Notes: generated by a model from the sequence alone, not told the origin. A DNA stretch of 64,000 nucleotides from Phycomyces blakesleeanus NRRL 1555(-) (GCF_001638985.1 NW_017265169.1:92377-156376); one strand, 5' to 3'. Shown: positions 23,378 to 35,087, counted from the stretch's first letter. Translations and numbers: made by a program.

Positions 23378-23587
23378 ATGCAGCATCAGTGGGTCTATTC
23401 TTCAGGGTCTAACTGGGCCGTCCTGGATCAAGCAACAACCCAAGTAGTCGACAAAATGTGGGGATCTGCCGAATCCGGCTGGGTCCATAGTCCTACTTTT
23501 GGAAATCAACCTGTGTACATCAACACTATCGAACTTTGGTTATCCTGTGGAAGCCTTCAATTCTTACTTGCACGACGCAACTATTAA
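23378..23587 (+). CDS. Stand-alone WWE-like microprotein 1
   Basis: Single-exon ORF of 69 residues. It aligns along its whole length with the 66-residue protein at 24914. Shared positions include W5, Y7, G10, W13, L16, W28, W35, V36, S38, F41-G42 and the string VYINT, with a two-residue insertion (QP) here. The spacing of the first two Trp, followed by a helix and then a Tyr-containing strand, resembles a WWE domain. That module binds poly(ADP-ribose) or partners in ubiquitin ligases and PARPs (family knowledge). No other domain, signal peptide or membrane segment is present. The C-terminus (ELWLSCG...LLARRNY) still aligns with the paralogue's LLRDL end, so no frameshift is needed. The WWE assignment is by eye. 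Confidence 0.65.
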   Translation: MQHQWVYSSGSNWAVLDQATTQVVDKMWGSAESGWVHSPTFGNQPVYINTIELWLSCGSLQFLLARRNY

Positions 23588-23690
23588 TCGCACAGACAAA
23601 GAAGATCCCTTTAAAGACAGTCTTATACGCCAACCTATGCCCTCTTTTTTTTTTTTTAATTTTCTTATATATGTTTTCTTTCTTATATAA

Positions 23691-24810
23691 CATTTATTAC
23701 TTACTTTAAATTTTATTTTATTTTAAAAAAGAAGAAGAAATCTAAACCACAACTTACAAATCAAAACAAGAATATATGCTAATTATTTTTATTTTTATTT
23801 TTACTTTCTATACTTTCTATATATCATGTAAATGCTTGTAATTATTATTATTATTATTATTATAAAGAACGGCGATAAAAATGAATAAATAAATAAAAAG
23901 AGCTGGTTCTTATGCCTATAATACATATATTTTAAAGATAAATAAATAAATAATTGGTCTAATTATCAATAGAAGCACCAAAATGTATTATGCTATATAG
24001 AACTTCTAAGCAATAAACTTTATTTTATTTTTATATTTCTTTATATAAAAAAACAAACAAAAAAATTGCTTATTCTTTACTCTCTTTTTTCTGCTTATTT
24101 TGTAAACAACAGACTCCTCCAAGAAAATCCTGTAGTCCCCCAAAATTAAAATGAATAAATTTATAAATTCTATTTATATTTCTGTCAAGATACTTTGATT
24201 ATATATATATACACTATGGAGAATTAATGGTGCTTCTGATGGTAATTTTTAAAAATGTCCATAATTTTCTTTTTTAATAAAAATAAAATAAAGTAAAAAT
24301 ATACATTGAAATCTATAATTCACTTGTAAATAAACTTTCAGGTAAAAAGGAGAGAACTCTAGCTCATCATTACCTATTTTATATATTAAAATAAAAGTCA
24401 AAACATTAGTGCTTTGAATTTTATTTTCAAAGCACCAAAGCATCAAGGCATCAAAAAATATTCATAACCAAATGGGGCGTTTTCTCTCTCTTAATAACCT
24501 TCTTTTAATATTATAAATGATAGCTATATTGTATGTATACATCTAGTCTCTTCTTACCATATTTAACAATGATCTATAAGAACAAAAAACAAAAACAGAA
24601 AAAAAAAGTCGATTTTTTTTATATGTGTATATTGTTACTTTTGCATAATTTAACTATATTTATTTGTGATTTACAATAAATTATGGCTTACATTTTTATA
24701 TATATATATATTAGGAAGAGGAAGAGGAGGAGCTCTGTCGGTTGTTTTTTATATATATATATATATCAATAGCACAATGTTAGCACGCAAATCATAAAAT
24801 CGTTAAAAAC
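23691..24810. other. Spacer between the two WWE-like genes
   Basis: Very AT-rich, with T-, AAT- and (TA)-tracts. The 65-aa minus-strand frame at 24249-24446 is Ile/Phe/Lys-rich and unsupported. No gene is seen. Confidence 0.5.
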
Positions 24811-24814
24811 CTAC

Positions 24815-24822
24815 TATAAATA
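24815..24822 (+). promoter_or_regulatory. TATA box of the second WWE-like gene
   Basis: TATAAATA, 92 bp before the ATG at 24914. It is followed by an A-rich leader containing CAATTCA-type repeats. Function is inferred from position. Confidence 0.45.
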
Positions 24823-24913
24823 TCAATAAAGAAAAAACATCACTTGATTCCTTCTAAAAAATAATAATTCAAAGATCACATCAAATCAAGTCAATTCACA
24901 TCAATTCAAACCA

Positions 24914-25114
24914 ATGGCCTCGGGATGGTTCTACAAGAATGGTGCTAAATGGCTTCCATTAGAAACCGACCTACAGGAAAGAATTGAGGAACTCTGGAAG
25001 TCAGAGTCTGATGCCTGGGTAGAGTCGCGTGCATTTGGCCGGGTTTATATCAATACCCAGAAATTGATTATGTCAACCAGTGAGACAACATGGGAACTTC
25101 TCAGAGATTTATAG
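24914..25114 (+). CDS. Stand-alone WWE-like microprotein 2
   Basis: Single-exon ORF of 66 residues, starting MASGWFYKNGAKWLPLE. Read as a WWE-type fold, W5 and W13 would mark the first strands. ERIEELWKS (about residues 22-30) would be the helix, and FGRVYINT (41-48) a later strand. It is a tandem paralogue of the gene 1.3 kb upstream on the same strand, and each has its own TATA box and spacer. WWE domains usually occur fused to HECT, RING or PARP domains, so a protein that is only this domain is unusual. It could act as a free reader of ADP-ribose chains or as a competitor of larger WWE proteins, but that is speculation. The convergent neighbour is GID4. The ATG lies in CCAATGG, a favourable context. 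Confidence 0.7.
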   Translation: MASGWFYKNGAKWLPLETDLQERIEELWKSESDAWVESRAFGRVYINTQKLIMSTSETTWELLRDL

Positions 25115-25860
25115 CAGACAACTAAACAAACAAAGCAACAACAAACAACATGAACAAGTCACCAAGGATAATATGATATGGGTACAAGGCGCATCTTTTT
25201 AACCTTTGTCTTTATCGTCATTTTTACATTATTTTTATTTTTATTATTATATGTCCCTTTCTTTATAACTATATCTTCTGTACTTATGAACATAGCTATA
25301 TATCTATGCCCCAATCTCTTTCTTCTTTCTATATGGATATGTAAACCAGATAACAAGCCTCCAAAGAAATAAATAACTAAATATTTATTTATTCATTTAT
25401 TCATGCAATTCCTCAAAATATTGGATATATTATATATATATATATATATATACATATCTTTAATGGTATACTCGAAATAATAATATTAACAGTAATACTA
25501 TTACTTTGATATTAAAGAAATATAACTTGTACATATATGTATATGTATATATTCGACAGCATTAAGGAATCATTGATTTGTATGTGCGTTCGCGTGTATG
25601 TGTGTATGTTTAAGAGTGATTTGTCGTCGTCGTCGTTGTTGTTGTTGTTTGTCTTGCTGTACTTGGTAGTGGTAGTGGTAGTAATAATAATAATGGTAGT
25701 AATAATAATGATGGAAGTGGTAGTGGTAGTGGTAGTATTGTTTGTGCTTGTGTTTGGGTTTAGAGTGTGCAATGTGTGTGTGTGTAAAGTGTGTTAAAAA
25801 AATAAAAAATAAAATGAAATAGAGATTTTTTTAAAAAAAATATATATATAAGAAATATTA

Positions 25861-27074
25861 TTAACGAAGTTCAAAGCTACCAAAGCATCGTTGCTCAACA
25901 TAATCTAATGACAGCTCTTGGAACCTATGATTATTATTTATAAAAAAAACCCAAACATAAGTAAATTCCCTTGTTGCTTTTTTTTTTATAAATAAAATAT
26001 ATCTGCTTACAGTTCCGTGTGGTGGCGGAAATAATAGAACCCGATGATTTTGTTGGTCGAGCGTTGATAACATATATAATAAAATCCTGCAAAACTAGCT
26101 CCATCAATGGTATGAACACGATGGTCTGGCACAAGGAATTGTTCCTTCCATCGCATATAAACAAAATCCTTATTGGTTGGATCATAGACAAAACCGTCTC
26201 TATTGAATATCTCGAGGTATGGTTTAAATGAGTCAAATCGTTCCTAAAACAAACGGACAAAATATATAGATATTAGTCAATCGACCCAAATGATCCATAT
26301 TTTCATCTCTTTCTCTTTCCCCCCCTTTTTTTTGGCTTATTTTATGTACACTATTTTACCCAATGCCGACGATCAATAATCTGCTGTGTCTGCCATTTAC
26401 GGGTAAGGAACGAGTGTTTTGGACCGATGATTTCTCCTTCGAAATAAGTCTACAAGACATTTAAAAAGAAACATATTGCTTGGTGAACTTCTTATTTACA
26501 TATGTACATATATAAACCAAACAAACTCACAGTCAGTTCAGGGAATTCTGTTGTGAGTCCTTTAATGTTTAGATATCCACTCAGCATGCTTTCATTAAGG
26601 TCAACACGCTAGAATAAAATAGAATAACAGACAATTCGTTTATATAAGAAAGTATTATTATTATTATTTTTAAAAAAATATATATAAGTTAATGAATAAA
26701 ATGTATTATGTATTATGTATATGTATTTTTTTTTCTTGTGTGACACTCACTTGGATATCAACTACTACTTCATAACTACTACTTCCGCACGTCTGGAGTC
26801 CCTTGAACTGGGACCCGGCATAGAGTGCACCCAGACGAGAGTTCTGGATACGTTTCTCAGACAGATCAACCCAGACGTCTTCGTCAGTGCGAGAATTCAA
26901 CAAGGGAATCCGTCGTCGTCGTTTGGACTTGTCATGCCAAATGTGTTGGTCGTCTTGGTGGAATACAACAGCCTGGCGCTTTGGGTGCTTTGGATGTGCA
27001 CAGGGCTGATTGTCCTGACAAGAAGGACACTTGATGTTTCTGTCCTGATCAAGAGTTGTAGATGGGATGGGCAT
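25861..27074 (-). CDS. GID4: GID/CTLH ubiquitin ligase substrate receptor Gid4 (Vid24)
   Basis: Gid4 recognises Pro/N-degron substrates such as gluconeogenic enzymes and docks them on the GID/CTLH E3 complex in the cytosol. Five exons on the minus strand (27074-26751, 26608-26531, 26449-26360, 26243-26011, 25924-25861) join in frame to 262 residues. Diagnostic blocks are [34 protein letters not shown] followed by [26 protein letters not shown] and [13 protein letters not shown], all hallmarks of the Vid24/Gid4 beta-barrel. The first ~85 residues (cysteine pair CPSCQDNQ, a basic patch KSKRRRR) are lineage-specific. The start MPIPST is preferred over an upstream in-frame Met because the extra segment is only hydrophobic filler. 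It is divergent with CENP-S, about 1 kb away, and convergent with the WWE-like gene. Confidence 0.95.
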
Positions 27075-28067
27075 TAGGAATAAAATAAAACAAAAATAAT
27101 TCAAAAAAAATAATAATAAAAATTATATAAATAAATATTATATATATATATATATTATTTCTGGTTGTGTGTGAGTTAGTGTGAGCAGTGTGTGTGTGTG
27201 TGTGTGTGTGTAGTGTGCAAATCTATAATATTGTTAAATCACCGACAGATTATATATAAAATAAAATAAAAAGATTAAACAAAGAACATATGGCCCACAT
27301 AATCACCACACATAATCACCACACACAATCATCACACTACTCATTGGACACACACTACACTCACCACGCTAAAGCTATACACACACACACACACACACAT
27401 ATGCACACACACTCTATCTTTCTTTAATTCTTTTTTTTTTCTTCTTTCGTTGTCACGCGACCATGTTGTGTCATCCTTGGTGGCTTACAACTTTGCCCAC
27501 GCTTTTTTTTCCCTTTAATCATAAAAATAATAATAATGTACATAACAACCAATCACTTGTCATTATTATATATGTATATATACTCTCTTTCTTTAAAAAC
27601 ATACACTAGTATTTTTATAGCATATATATATATATATACGATATCAAAAAAAAATCAGACAAGTGCGCAAGCAACCAAGCAATACAAATTCTTAATCTCA
27701 AACGCACAAACCACCCCCACTCTAAACAACTCTGTATAAAACTGGACTTTAAATATTTAAGAAAGAAATTTTAAAATATGTATATATATATATAGTATAG
27801 TATAATATAATTTATAATATAAATTAATATTACCATTACGTGTGTAGTGTGTCCAATATGTGGAGTATATGTAAAGTGTGTATAATGTACATAGTGTGTA
27901 GAGTATACGTAGTGCATTAATCACCTACATCATATATCTCATAACTACTACAACAATTAACAGACCAAAAAAGAATATAGTCACGAATTTTTTTTTTTTT
28001 CATGTTATTTTCTTAAAATTTTAATTTTAAGTAATAATAATAAACATCATATATACTCATTTATACA
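27075..28067. promoter_or_regulatory. Divergent intergenic region GID4 / CENP-S
   Basis: About 1 kb between two genes transcribed away from each other, so both promoters lie here. It contains (GT)n at about 27186-27212, CACACA tracts near 27300-27410 and (TA)n tracts. I could not assign specific factor sites. No other gene is seen. Confidence 0.5.
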
Positions 28068-28980
28068 ATGAATCCCTTTGCAAATGAGCCTAATGAAGTA
28101 AATCTTCAGGCACTTTATGATGCAATGTGGTATTATGTCGAACAACAAGTAATTGAAGAAGGTAATTTATATATATTTGATATATAAATTATCCGTAAGA
28201 ATAACAATTAATTATATACATGTATATTAAAACAATAGCAAGTAGCCTTGGTCAAACAGTAACTCCAGAGTTCATTGCCTCTCTAACTGAAGTTGTCTGT
28301 AGACAAGCAGGTAAGCGTGCCAATATCCAAAAAGAAAAATATTAATCTAAACACAATTTAGAATCAATGGCACTAGATCTTGAAGCATTTGCAAAGTAAA
28401 ACAAACAAAAAAGTGGTTATAGTATATACATGTGTGTGTGTGTGTGTGTGCTTGTACTTAAAGTAGAATAATAAAATCCAGGCACTTACAAATACACACG
28501 CACGCATTGATTTCTGCCTGTATAATCTAGACACGCCAAACGTAATACAATATCAATGGATGATGTCAAGGTAAGAAATATTATTTCAATACAGAATATG
28601 CATCCATATAATAGTTTTAATTAATATATATATATATATTCTTTTAGTTGTGTGCTCGTCGTAATCCTGGTCTTGTAAGTATATATACACACACGCACAA
28701 AAAAGGATTGTTCCTAAATAGAAATCCCTCAAAGAAAATCAAAAAAATTATAGTTTGGTACTCAAATTTTTCTTCTCTTTCTTTTTTTTATTAGAGTGAA
28801 CTTGTGACTGAGATAGCAGATGATCTTACGGTTCAACCAAAGAATAAGAGACGTGGGGATGAAATAACAATAGGAGGGGAAGAGGATGATGACGGTGATG
28901 ATGATGGTGATGATGATGAAGAGGAAGAGGAAGGGGATGACGATGAAGAAGGAGAAGAACCAGAATACGACTACCGATAA
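28068..28980 (+). CDS. MHF1: Centromere protein S / MHF1 histone-fold protein
   Basis: CENP-S (MHF1) pairs with CENP-X (MHF2) in a histone-fold tetramer that binds DNA at kinetochores and with the FANCM/Fml1 helicase at stalled forks. Six exons (28068-28161, 28249-28310, 28362-28395, 28531-28570, 28648-28674, 28795-28980; the second exon is best read as starting at 28239) join in frame to 150 residues. The diagnostic stretch is LEAFAKHAKRNTISMDDVKL, followed by CARRN, which matches animal CENP-S (DLEMFARHAKRTTINTEDVK). It is preceded by a helix like TPEFIASLTEVVCRQA. The C-terminus is a very acidic Asp/Glu tail (about residues 112-146), commoner in histone chaperones. All exons except the last are under 100 nt. 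Confidence 0.9.
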
Positions 28981-29254
28981 GCAGAAGACTAGAGATATGT
29001 AGACCAACTTTGGAAATATAAAGAGGTATTTTCTCTTACATTTATAAATATAAAGCACATATATATATATATATATATACATATATTCTCTCATGCTGTA
29101 TGTATATACAAATACAAATATAAAATTTAATAAATAATGTGATTATCAGGCAATTTGAATGAATAGATCCTTTCTTATTAATTTTTTTTTCTTATATTTT
29201 AAAATAAATTGGTGAGGACAGATTAAAAGATTCAAAAAAAAAATATAATAAAAA

Positions 29255-29500
29255 AAAGTTCAGAATGATATTAGCCAATAAGATTAGTTTATGGCTGTTC
29301 GGATTATCCATATTTAAGAGTGTTGATTGGCTAAAATGTAAGATGATCCAAAATCCCATAGCCCGTATTTGCTGAAAAATAACATTTCATGGATCAAAAG
29401 CTAACATTCTATTGGCCAAATCTAAATTACAATCACGTATATCTCCTACGATACCGGAGTTATAAATCCTAACATTTCCTACAGTGTTGATACCAAAAAG
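29255..29500 (+). repeat. Dispersed repeat, copy C
   Basis: Contains ATTTGCTGAAAAATAAC, ACATTCTATTGGCCAAAT and TATAAATCCTAACATTTCCT followed by ACAGTG, in the same order as copy A. On its left are ATTAGCCAATAAGATTAG and GTTGATTGGCTAAAAT, which face each other as inverted CCAAT-type motifs. It lies in the spacer after CENP-S. Confidence 0.6.
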
Positions 29501-30731
29501 TAATTAAGCGGAGAAGCTGGGCAAGATAAACTAAATATATATATATATATATAAAAGAAAATAAAAGAAAATAAAAAAGAATATTAAAGATATAGAGTAT
29601 ATCATAATATAATATAGTGTAGTCAGTTGTATGTAGTATGTACTGCAAAATATGTACCGGAAAGTATGTACTGGAAAGTATGTAGTATGTAGTATGTAAC
29701 TGGTATTTTTATTTTTTATTTTTATACCATCTATATAATAGGTATATACAGAGTGTCTTTAAATGGTAATCAAAGAATACAGAAATCTCGTTCCCCGGTA
29801 ATTAACAGAAAAGCACAATAATGATGATAATGATAATAATAATAGTAATAATGATAATGCTAATGCTAATTCTAATGATAATGATAATTATTTATGTATT
29901 TTTATATATGCAAGATGCTAGACTAGCTTTATACTTGATACTGACCCATCATTTACATTGTTAATTGTAAAAGATACTTTATTTTCTTTGTTCATTATCT
30001 TCACATTTTTTCTCTCGCTCTCTTTTCTTTCTCTCCCCTGCCCACCCCCTCTCCTTCCCTCCTTTCCCTTGAGATTCTTCCCAAAATTTTCACAAGCACG
30101 TTCTCTCCTTTGCCAATAAATAAATGAAATAAATGAATAAATTATTATTATTATTTTTATTTATATATATATATATTAATAATCCCAGAATTTCTTTTTT
30201 AAAAAAACAAGCTTAATAATCTGTTGCCATGTCGACACAACCACGTATGTTTATATATATATATATCATTATATTGTATTGTATTTTAGTCATTTCTTTT
30301 TCGCTCTTTTCTCTATTATTTACGGTCAATTCTAATTAGCTACCAATGTTAAATTCATTCCAAACCATTTAGACTGTCACGCATGGATCTAAATTGGCCT
30401 TTCACACTGGTGTCGTACAGACCGAAGTCGAGATGTTCTTCGTTTTCCAACGTTTCTGTCCCTCGTTCAATCGAAGGTCTTGCCTTTTAAAAATATAATA
30501 CTAGTAATAGTAACAATAATAAGAATAAAAGAAAACGACCAACGATTACCCGAGTCTTTTTTTTTTTTTTATATATATTTTATATTTTATTTCCAATTCA
30601 TTATTTCATTATCTTAATACTTATTATTACCTAATATTTTATTTTATTTTATTTTAACTTCTTCTTATTCTTACTCTGCTTCTACTTTTCTTCCTTTCTT
30701 TCCTCCTTTTGATCCCAATGCAATCACCCTA
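29501..30731. other. Spacer with one unresolved exon-like segment
   Basis: Mostly AT-rich microsatellite sequence. At 30229 an ATG (MSTQP) is followed by a good donor (GTATGT). At about 30371-30475, after TTTAG, a frame with good codon bias reads TVTHGSKLAFHTGVVQTEVE and continues for ~15 codons before a stop. The phases of these two pieces do not match, so I could not build a gene. It may be a decayed or misread small gene. Confidence 0.35.
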
Positions 30732-32066
30732 ATGCTCACTATCTCGTACTTTTATTTTTTGCTCATTGTGACTGGTGTCTGTGCTGAACAGGCGACTAAC
30801 TGGATTAGCGTCAATTGCACATGGCCTTGTTCAGACAATAAAGAGTGCATTGTAACAAACAAAGCAATCGAATGTCAACAAGTACACAATTCACAGTAAG
30901 TAAAAGATAAAAATACAATAAACCGAGATCAAATTTTATTTTAATAAATAAAAATAAAATAAATATGTATCTATGTATATATATTATTTAAATTTTATTT
31001 ATACATATTTTAAATGTATATACTTATCAAATATAAAATAAAAAATTAAAAAAAAAAAAAACCATAATACTTATATATTACGCATATTAGGTGGGTTCTT
31101 TCCAATCCTGAATCATCGCCTGTATTTCGTGGAGAAACGGCTCGGCTCAACCAACCATGCGTTGTACTTCCAACCCCACCTTTAGTTCCTACTACCACAG
31201 ACACCTCATCATCATCTTCAACCGTCATTCTCTGGCCACCAAACGATGTCTCAAACCCAACGGATGCATACCTCAGTGACTGTGACAATAGCACCTACTG
31301 TGCACTCGAGTCTGATATGTGTATCCCGCGCCTTCTCCAAAACAGTGTCTGTGTATCCACCAACCAGTGCATCGCTGGCTTGATCTGCACTTCGAATGAT
31401 GGAACCAAGACAATCTGCTCGAAACCAAAACATTCCTCACACGATTCGGATTCCAAAACAAAGATCGGCTATATTGTCGCAATCGTTCTCGGGATCCTCA
31501 TCTTATTGATCTTACTCGGTATAATGTGGTACAGACGACGAAGACAGCGCCGAATGGACACCACAAAACCTTCTTTGGTTGCCTTGGAGACTCTTCCAGT
31601 AGCAGGAGCACCAGGAGTTCAATCTCAATTTCAACCTTCTTCTTATCCACATTCATCACCACATTCGCCACACTCCTCATATCCTCATCCCACCAACGCC
31701 AGCGCCGGAACTGGGACCACAATCATCAACTCTACGAACTCTGCCTTTACTTTTATTCCTACTTCGACCTCAATGCATGCTCATCATCCTCATCATACTC
31801 TTATTCATAATCATACTCCTGATGCTAATGCTAATACAACTCCTAATGTTAATGCTACTAGTACTAGTACTGTTATTATTGGTTCCACGGCTAACCATAA
31901 TGATAGTAATAATGACAATAGTCATAATCTTCCAATATACCCCGATTCATCCACCCCTTCAATGCAGCAGCAGCAACTCCAACGTCAGCTCCAGCTCCAG
32001 CATCACTATAATCAGCCAGAGGCCGATAACAAGAACACTGTACCTCCTCCTCCTTATGTTCCTTAA
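30732..32066 (+). CDS. Type I membrane protein with Cys-rich ectodomain and PPxY tail
   Basis: Two exons (30732-30895, 31091-32066) join in frame to 379 residues. Residues 1-17 (MLTISYFYFLLIVTGVCA) form a clear signal peptide. The ectodomain (~160 residues) has two Cys-containing parts: CTWPC...C...C near the N-terminus, and C..(T)YC....MC......C....C....C....C at about residues 115-165. A Ser/Thr/Pro-rich linker joins them. A single TM segment at about 180-202 (IGYIVAIVLGILILLILLGI) is followed by RRRRQRR as stop-transfer. The ~170-residue cytosolic tail is low complexity (His/Ser/Pro, Asn/Thr repeats, Gln/Leu) and ends PPPPYVP, a PPxY motif that binds WW domains of Nedd4/Rsp5-type ligases. 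It resembles a fungal wall-sensor or receptor-like layout, but no WSC or other named domain is recognised. Confidence 0.8.
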
Positions 32067-32440
32067 TCTGATCCATTTCAATCAGATTTGTATTGTAATT
32101 TGTTGTAAATAAATAAGAAAAAAAAAAGATCTGTCTTCTCCTACACATAAACATGTGTATAATACTCACGCATTTACGTACGCCTGTACGCACAACCACA
32201 TCAAATGTGCGTGTATGGTGTTGTAATGTATTGTAATAAGAATAAGAAAATAGGGAGAAGGAGAGGGAGTGATAAAAAGTATTTATGAGGGTATAAGATG
32301 TGTATAAGCTTGTAAACTTGTTAGCTTTTAAGTTAATGTATGTATGTATGTATATATGCGTATAAGTATGTGTATGTGTATGAGTATATGTAGGTGTAAT
32401 TGGTGCAATGTGTATGTGTATGTGTATGTGTGAGTATATA

Positions 32441-32808
32441 TCAAGAAAGTCGGCTGAATTGAACTGTAAGTTCATCACACACTCCAGACGATGTGACTTC
32501 ACGCCAATTACCATCCTCTTCTTCCTCTTCTTGTTCTTCTTGCTCTTCCTGGGATACCAATGATTCAGAAAATGGCCAATTGGTCTGCTGTGTAAATGGC
32601 TCATGGCCAGACCATGGAGGGGTTGATGGCAAAAACAGTGGTGCTTGAGAATGCGACACACTTTTGGATCGTCGGCGGGTAATTGAATTGGTGAGATGAG
32701 TAAACGAAGATGACATTTTGTTAAAGGTATTCCGGAGACGCGCCTAATGTGTGATCGATACATAAGATTTTTTAAAAATCACTTTTTAAAAGCAAAAGAA
32801 TAAAAGAA

Positions 32809-32848
<40 letters not shown>

Positions 32849-35087
32849 ATGCATGTATGTACATATGTATTTAGATTGTCGTTGTTGTCGTTGTTGTTTT
32901 CTTTGGCTGTTTAATAAAATATATGATAGAAAAGAGTTTGTTACCATGATGGTGACGGCTTGGTTAACATCATCATCAGTTACTTCAACCGTCTTGTATT
33001 GTCTCGGATCCGCTTCTTGCCACCAGATAATGGGATACGCGAGGTCAGAGATGACCCATGGGTGAACCTTAACTTGGTCTAAAGTCATGCGTGCGTCTGG
33101 ATTTTTTGTCAGTAGACCAAGCAAGAGATCTTTACAATCCTGGTCAGCAAAATTGGCAGGAAATGTGAGTGGCTGGACTGGAATAGCGTCAAACAATTCG
33201 AACTCTGTGGCAGCCATGAAGGGGCATTTTCCGAACAATAGGCAATATAGAGTGACACCGAGCGCCCAGACATCAATTGCCTTTGTGATCCGTACGTTTG
33301 AAAGGTCATCGCCACCGTTTCCATTTCCATTTCCATTGCTGTTGCTGTTACTGATGTTATCTTCACCGTTGTCAGTGTCGCAGGTTGTGCTGCAGAGCTC
33401 AGGGGCAAAGAATGCTGGTGTTCCGGCTGTCTCGGCTAACTCGCGATCCATCTGACGGTCAGGCAGGTTTGATAAAGGCTTGCCAGCCAAATGTTGATTA
33501 AAATACGAAACGCCAAAATCCGATATCTTGACCACCTGGTCTTCGGTCAGCAGTAGGTTAGCTGGTTTGATATCACGATGAATGATACCTTGGTAGTGCA
33601 CTTGATTTTGTGTGTGTAGATGTAAAGAGTTTTGTGAATAATGATGGCGATGATAAGTAATAAGTAAGAGAATAAGCATAGATAGATTTGCAATATCTTA
33701 AAAGGATAGACTCACAATAGTCAAGACCACTCACAACGTCTCTAAAAATACTTTTTACACGCTCGATAGACAACCTCGGGCCGTCTTCGTCTTTCCAGAT
33801 AAGTTCTCCTCCCTTCATATTCTCGAGCACTTTAAAGGTTGATAATAAGGTCATTTGATTAGAATTCAACTAGCCTTTTGTTTTAGCAGCTTTTAATTAC
33901 CCATGTATATCTTGCGACTTGCTGGGTCATCCATAACCTCCAATAAGCGCACCACATGAGGATGAACGCATTTCTTGAGGATTGCAATCTCTCTTCGGAC
34001 TTTGTGTTCGCTTTCTTTGTGCAACCTTTTTTCTTGCCCATTGAGCCATCGACTGTCACCTCCTTCCACTGGCCGTAAGCTGTGACCAAGCTGTCGTTTT
34101 CGGTTCCGTTTGTCAACAATTTTGATAGCCTTTTTTTGTGATTTTTTTTAAAAGAAATATTTATAATTTACATGTATGTAAAAACGTAAATTCATTCACA
34201 AAAAGCACACACACATATATATATATATATACATATACATATACATATAAAAGATACACCAAGACAGATAGACAGCAAGGCAGATAGACAGCAAGGTAGA
34301 TAAAGAGAGAGAGACAGACAGACACACACATATATATATAAAGAGTAAAGAGAGACACGTATTGATTGATTGTTCAATTGAATTGGTTGAATTGATTGAA
34401 CTGAATTGAATTGAATTGAATTGAATTGATAATAATACTAGTAAAATTAATTGCCTTGCCACTGTAATAATAATACTCTAATAAGGTAAAATTACTGAAG
34501 CCTATTTTTCAATGTACAAAACACTGCTTGTTTCTTTCTTTCTTTATATTTTCCCTCCTACCCCGTACCTCCTCTTCACTTGTTTTCCCCCTCTTTTTCT
34601 TCTTCTCCCTCCAACCCTCTCCTTTTTCTTTTTGTATACAATAATTACTATAATACTAATAATAATAATAAAACAAGGATGGTTGTTTTATTCAACCCCC
34701 CCCCCTTCTCTCGACACCACCTAATTACTTTCAAAGTCTCCTTACCACACACTCGCCTGTGTTCGTATCCCTGGCCAGCTTGACTTTGCCATGAACACCA
34801 CGACCGATCTCCTGGAGAATCATGTAATGGTTGATCATCTTGTTGCCTGTGGTCGGATCGTAATCTTTGCTAATCGTGTTTGTTGTCACGACATCCGAGC
34901 GGGTCGGTGTACGGGAAAGAGAGAACTTTTGCAGCCGTTGGGAAAACGAACGTCCGACTGTTTCTGGTCTTTTTGATTTGTGAGGGGTGGATCGTGATTT
35001 TGCAAGGTTGTCTTCACTTTTCCACAATACCGCACCACCCTGTACACTCTGCCGTCGATGAGAAGTATCGATTGTTGGTGGGCGCAT
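32441..35087 (-). CDS. CaMKK-like Ser/Thr kinase (Sak1/Tos3/Elm1, Ssp1 class)
   Basis: Upstream kinase of the AMPK/Snf1 pathway by family. Five minus-strand exons (35087-34746, 34129-33901, 33829-33716, 33600-32945, 32743-32441) join in frame to 547 residues. The kinase domain starts at about residue 88: Gly loop IGRGVHGKVKLA, VAIK lysine at ~117, HRDIKPANLLL at ~236, DFG at ~256, then AGTPAFFAPEL. An Arg/Pro-containing insert of ~40 residues between the VAIK lysine and helix C (about 120-160) is the RP insert typical of CaMKKs. RITKAIDVWALGVTLYC is also CaMKK-like. A low-complexity Asn/Gly/Ser insert lies right after the APE-type motif. The C-terminal exon is Ser-rich with a Glu run. It is divergent from the RING gene and convergent with the type I membrane protein. 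Catalytic residues are present, so activity is expected. Confidence 0.92.

Noticed and set aside
25178..25372. 64-aa hydrophobic ORF after the second WWE-like gene
   Set aside because: Phe/Ile/Leu-rich frame in an AT-rich 3' UTR, with an equal-length frame on the other strand; no support.
31891..32763. 290-aa minus-strand ORF
   Set aside because: Covers microsatellites and the antisense of the type I membrane protein's tail and 3' region. The true minus-strand exon here is the short kinase end at 32441-32743 in another frame.
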